Source of the DNA: an uncultured Duncaniella sp. | GTDB taxonomy: Bacteria > Bacteroidota > Bacteroidia > Bacteroidales > Muribaculaceae | Direction of reading: 5' to 3' | NCBI RefSeq assembly: GCF_910578445.1 | Contig: NZ_CAJTQC010000004.1 | Coordinates: 74,543 to 138,542 of the forward strand | DNA: 64,000 bases | Part shown: piece after piece, positions 62,493 through 64,000 of the stretch | Position numbering within the stretch: the stretch's first letter is position 1 | Layout of the letters: every line of letters starts with the position of its first letter | Notes under the pieces: model-generated | Database searches by the model: none | What the model saw: the letters and a program-made list of their open reading frames with translations, nothing else | What the model was told of the DNA's origin: nothing | Position numbers and translations under genes: made by a program

Positions 62493-63477
62493 TAAATAAG
62501 CTATTTAAATAACGCATTGAAGCGTATTTGAGTTTTGGGAAACGGCTGATAAATGCCTCTGCAATGGCCATTTTCTCAGTCATTTCCTTTTCTCTCGATA
62601 TGTTTGCCCCACTCAGCGACCGATGGGCAAGCCTGCGCGTAAAGGCCTCCCCTTCTGTCGCAAGAGCGAGCGTATCGTTGTCAAAATAAGTGTCCTTAAA
62701 AAGTTTATAGATATATCTCACCGCCTGCATCGACGGATGTTTCATATCGTCGGCATAAAAACGGTAGTCACGAAGATCGTCCATCATCACTTCGTATGCA
62801 GGAAAATAAGAAGTCTGCCCGGATGAATCATTACTTATGACACGGTCGACGGCAAGCAGGAGCGTCGATTTGGAAAGCTGATTTCCGTGAGCCCCCTGTT
62901 CATTATAGCGCAGAGGACTGACTGTAAAGATAATCCGCGCTGCCTGATTAACGCTCCTAATGGCTTCCAACGTACTGTTCAAAGCATCCTCGACCTCATC
63001 AAGTGTCAGATAGCGCACATCAAACACAGAACCGGGCAATTTATGGCAGTTTGCCACAACGTCGCCGGTATCGCGCAGCGTGAACACACGTGTCGTTCCC
63101 AAAGTGACAATCACGACTGATGCGTTTCTCAGGTTGCCGGCGGCCGTTTCAATCCGGCGGTTCATCCTCTCGACGGCATCTTCCCGATCTACGGCCGAAT
63201 ATCGCGAATGAAACAGGAAACTATGCCACATACCGCCGTTCTCAATGAGGCTCTCTGACTTAACAACGGTCTGGTTCGTCAACACTTCAAAAGCTCTCTG
63301 TATCGACAACGGATTGTAGATCGGACCGAATGGATTCACATCGGCATCAAACAGCCCGTCGCGCAGACAAGCCCCTATATTGTCAGAAAAACAAGAGCCC
63401 ACAAGCACTATAGGCTCGCCATGTCTGACAAGTCCACTCATCCCGGACTCGGGACGTATGACCGTACGGAATTCCAT
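62479..63477 (-). CDS. GSCFA-domain protein (SGNH-hydrolase-like)
   Basis: A 332-residue protein of the GSCFA family, named for its conserved motif seen here as VGSCFSDNIG (about 28-37). It is related to SGNH/GDSL hydrolases: Ser of GSCF, VIVTLGTTRVF and FTVSPLRYNEQG. Substrate unknown; in Bacteroidetes it sits next to murF-alr, which hints at an envelope role. The ATG at 63477 gives MEFRTVIRP; a frame start at 63546 lacks family support. Confidence 0.87.
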   Translation of the reverse strand: MEFRTVIRPESGMSGLVRHGEPIVLVGSCFSDNIGACLRDGLFDADVNPFGPIYNPLSIQRAFEVLTNQTVVKSESLIENGGMWHSFLFHSRYSAVDREDAVERMNRRIETAAGNLRNASVVIVTLGTTRVFTLRDTGDVVANCHKLPGSVFDVRYLTLDEVEDALNSTLEAIRSVNQAARIIFTVSPLRYNEQGAHGNQLSKSTLLLAVDRVISNDSSGQTSYFPAYEVMMDDLRDYRFYADDMKHPSMQAVRYIYKLFKDTYFDNDTLALATEGEAFTRRLAHRSLSGANISREKEMTEKMAIAEAFISRFPKLKYASMRYLNSLFNDGI

Positions 63478-63556
63478 GATTATTCCCTTTCGAAGAACTG
63501 ATGATTGAGACAAAATTACTAATAATCTCAATACACCTGAATACAAAACCGCAATA

Positions 63557-63593
63557 AAAAACCGGCCATATCAAAAATTTCTCCCCGGTTTTT
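63557..63593 (-). terminator. Hairpin at the transposase stop codon
   Basis: Perfect 9-bp arms (aaaaaccgg / ccggttttt, 63557-63565 and 63585-63593) that include part of the transposase stop codon; minus-strand T-run follows. It could end transposase transcription and shield GSCFA from it. Confidence 0.6.
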
Positions 63594-64000
63594 AACTACA
63601 TGACAAAAATTTGAAAACATCGAAATCTGGGTTTCGCCAAGGTCGGTTAAGTACATCTGCAATCTCTTCAAGTCCATACTTGACCAATGATTTGGCGCGA
63701 TAGCCATGGTTCATCATTCTGATTTTCTTGACATTTATATCTTTATGTTCTCCAACGAGATACGCCCATACCAAAGCCACGCAGACCATTGCTACGAGCC
63801 GCGAGATACGTTCCATATCCCGCAGATGCGTGTCCTCGATATTGAATCCGGACGATTTCATCGCCCGGAAGAGAGTCTCGATCTGCCAACGCTCCTTATA
63901 CGTCTCTATGGCGTATTGAGGATGATTGAAGCATACAAGAATCTGAAGTTCCGGAACACCCCGGCTGTTTTTGAGTCTTGCGCCCGCGAGGTAAACGTAT
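63592..64000 (-). mobile_element. IS4-type transposase, 3' part (element runs off right edge)
   Basis: The frame on the minus strand is open from the window edge (about 63999) to the TAA at 63592, 135 residues. It carries the C-terminal DDE signature of the IS4 group, Y..R....E.....K, in YKERWQIETLFRAMK, followed by SGFNIEDTHL and a hydrophobic stretch. That motif holds the catalytic Glu. An internal Met at 63861 begins the ORF-like portion but is not the true start. The left terminal inverted repeat should lie between 63480 and 63590 but cannot be defined without the other end. Confidence 0.85.

Noticed and set aside
1..64000. CRISPR array, rRNA or tRNA genes, prophage
   Set aside because: No regularly spaced repeats, no cloverleaf or rRNA-like stretches and no phage structural genes were found by eye.

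Overview
The window reads as a chromosomal stretch of a Bacteroidales bacterium, most like a Muribaculaceae-type gut commensal. Several things point there: promoters of the Bacteroidetes sigma-factor type (TTTG, about 20 nt, TAnnTTTG) ahead of rho, pta, uvrA, dnaN and an ABC-F gene; a MurF-Alr fusion; a Rho with a very long disordered N-terminal insert; the families DUF4835, GSCFA, DUF5063 and DUF2027-Smr; and the gene order nusB-yajC-ybbR-coaE. Genes are closely packed. I saw no rRNA, tRNA or CRISPR array. The species assignment is inference; the phylum-level one is well supported.

Layout. 1-9.0 kb: the 3' part of a phosphoglucosamine-mutase-like gene, a lipoprotein, a proline operon (proC-proB-proA, minus strand), a secreted beta-helix protein and guaB. 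9.1-11.1 kb: a periplasmic double-parvulin chaperone. 11.1-22.1 kb: a surface-polysaccharide region on the minus strand. It consists of an export/polymerisation block (Wza, Wzc tyrosine kinase, Wzy-like protein, one glycosyltransferase) and a separate four-gene unit with its own promoter and overlapping genes: a cytidylyltransferase/PLP-enzyme fusion, an opine-dehydrogenase-like enzyme, a flippase and a LicD transferase. 22.1-25.6 kb: nusB-yajC-ybbR-coaE, where NusB has an apparent internal duplication. 25.7-28.5 kb: rho with a long leader and a perfect 30-bp terminal inverted repeat.

28.5-31.7 kb: yicC-gmk-nadD-DUF5063-rpiB (minus). 31.9-33.7 kb: tsaB and a THUMP-like methyltransferase (plus). 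33.8-40.4 kb: dnaN-dnaQ-coaBC-DUF4835-recN-rlmB (minus). 40.6-45 kb: a HAD phosphatase, meso-diaminopimelate dehydrogenase and the acetate pair pta-ackA. 45.1-59 kb: a PorE-like OmpA lipoprotein, a YjbR protein, an ABC-F ATPase behind a candidate leader peptide, typA, an inositol-monophosphatase-like enzyme, a split LysO lysine exporter, uvrA, a Smr protein, an EFR1 ferredoxin and rubrerythrin. 59.1-64 kb: a zeta-toxin-like ATPase with a small partner, murF-alr, a GSCFA protein and, at the right edge, the 3' end of an IS4-type transposase.

The best candidate for an undescribed system is the four-gene unit at 11.1-16.3 kb. Its gene content fits a pathway that makes an amino-alcohol phosphate, N-carboxyalkylates it, activates it with CTP and transfers it by LicD onto a surface glycan. 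Other points worth checking are the 13-codon open frame whose stop overlaps the ABC-F start, the NusB duplication, the rho leader and AT-hook-like motifs in Rho, and the zeta-like pair. All functions are assigned by reading motifs by eye; no database search was run.
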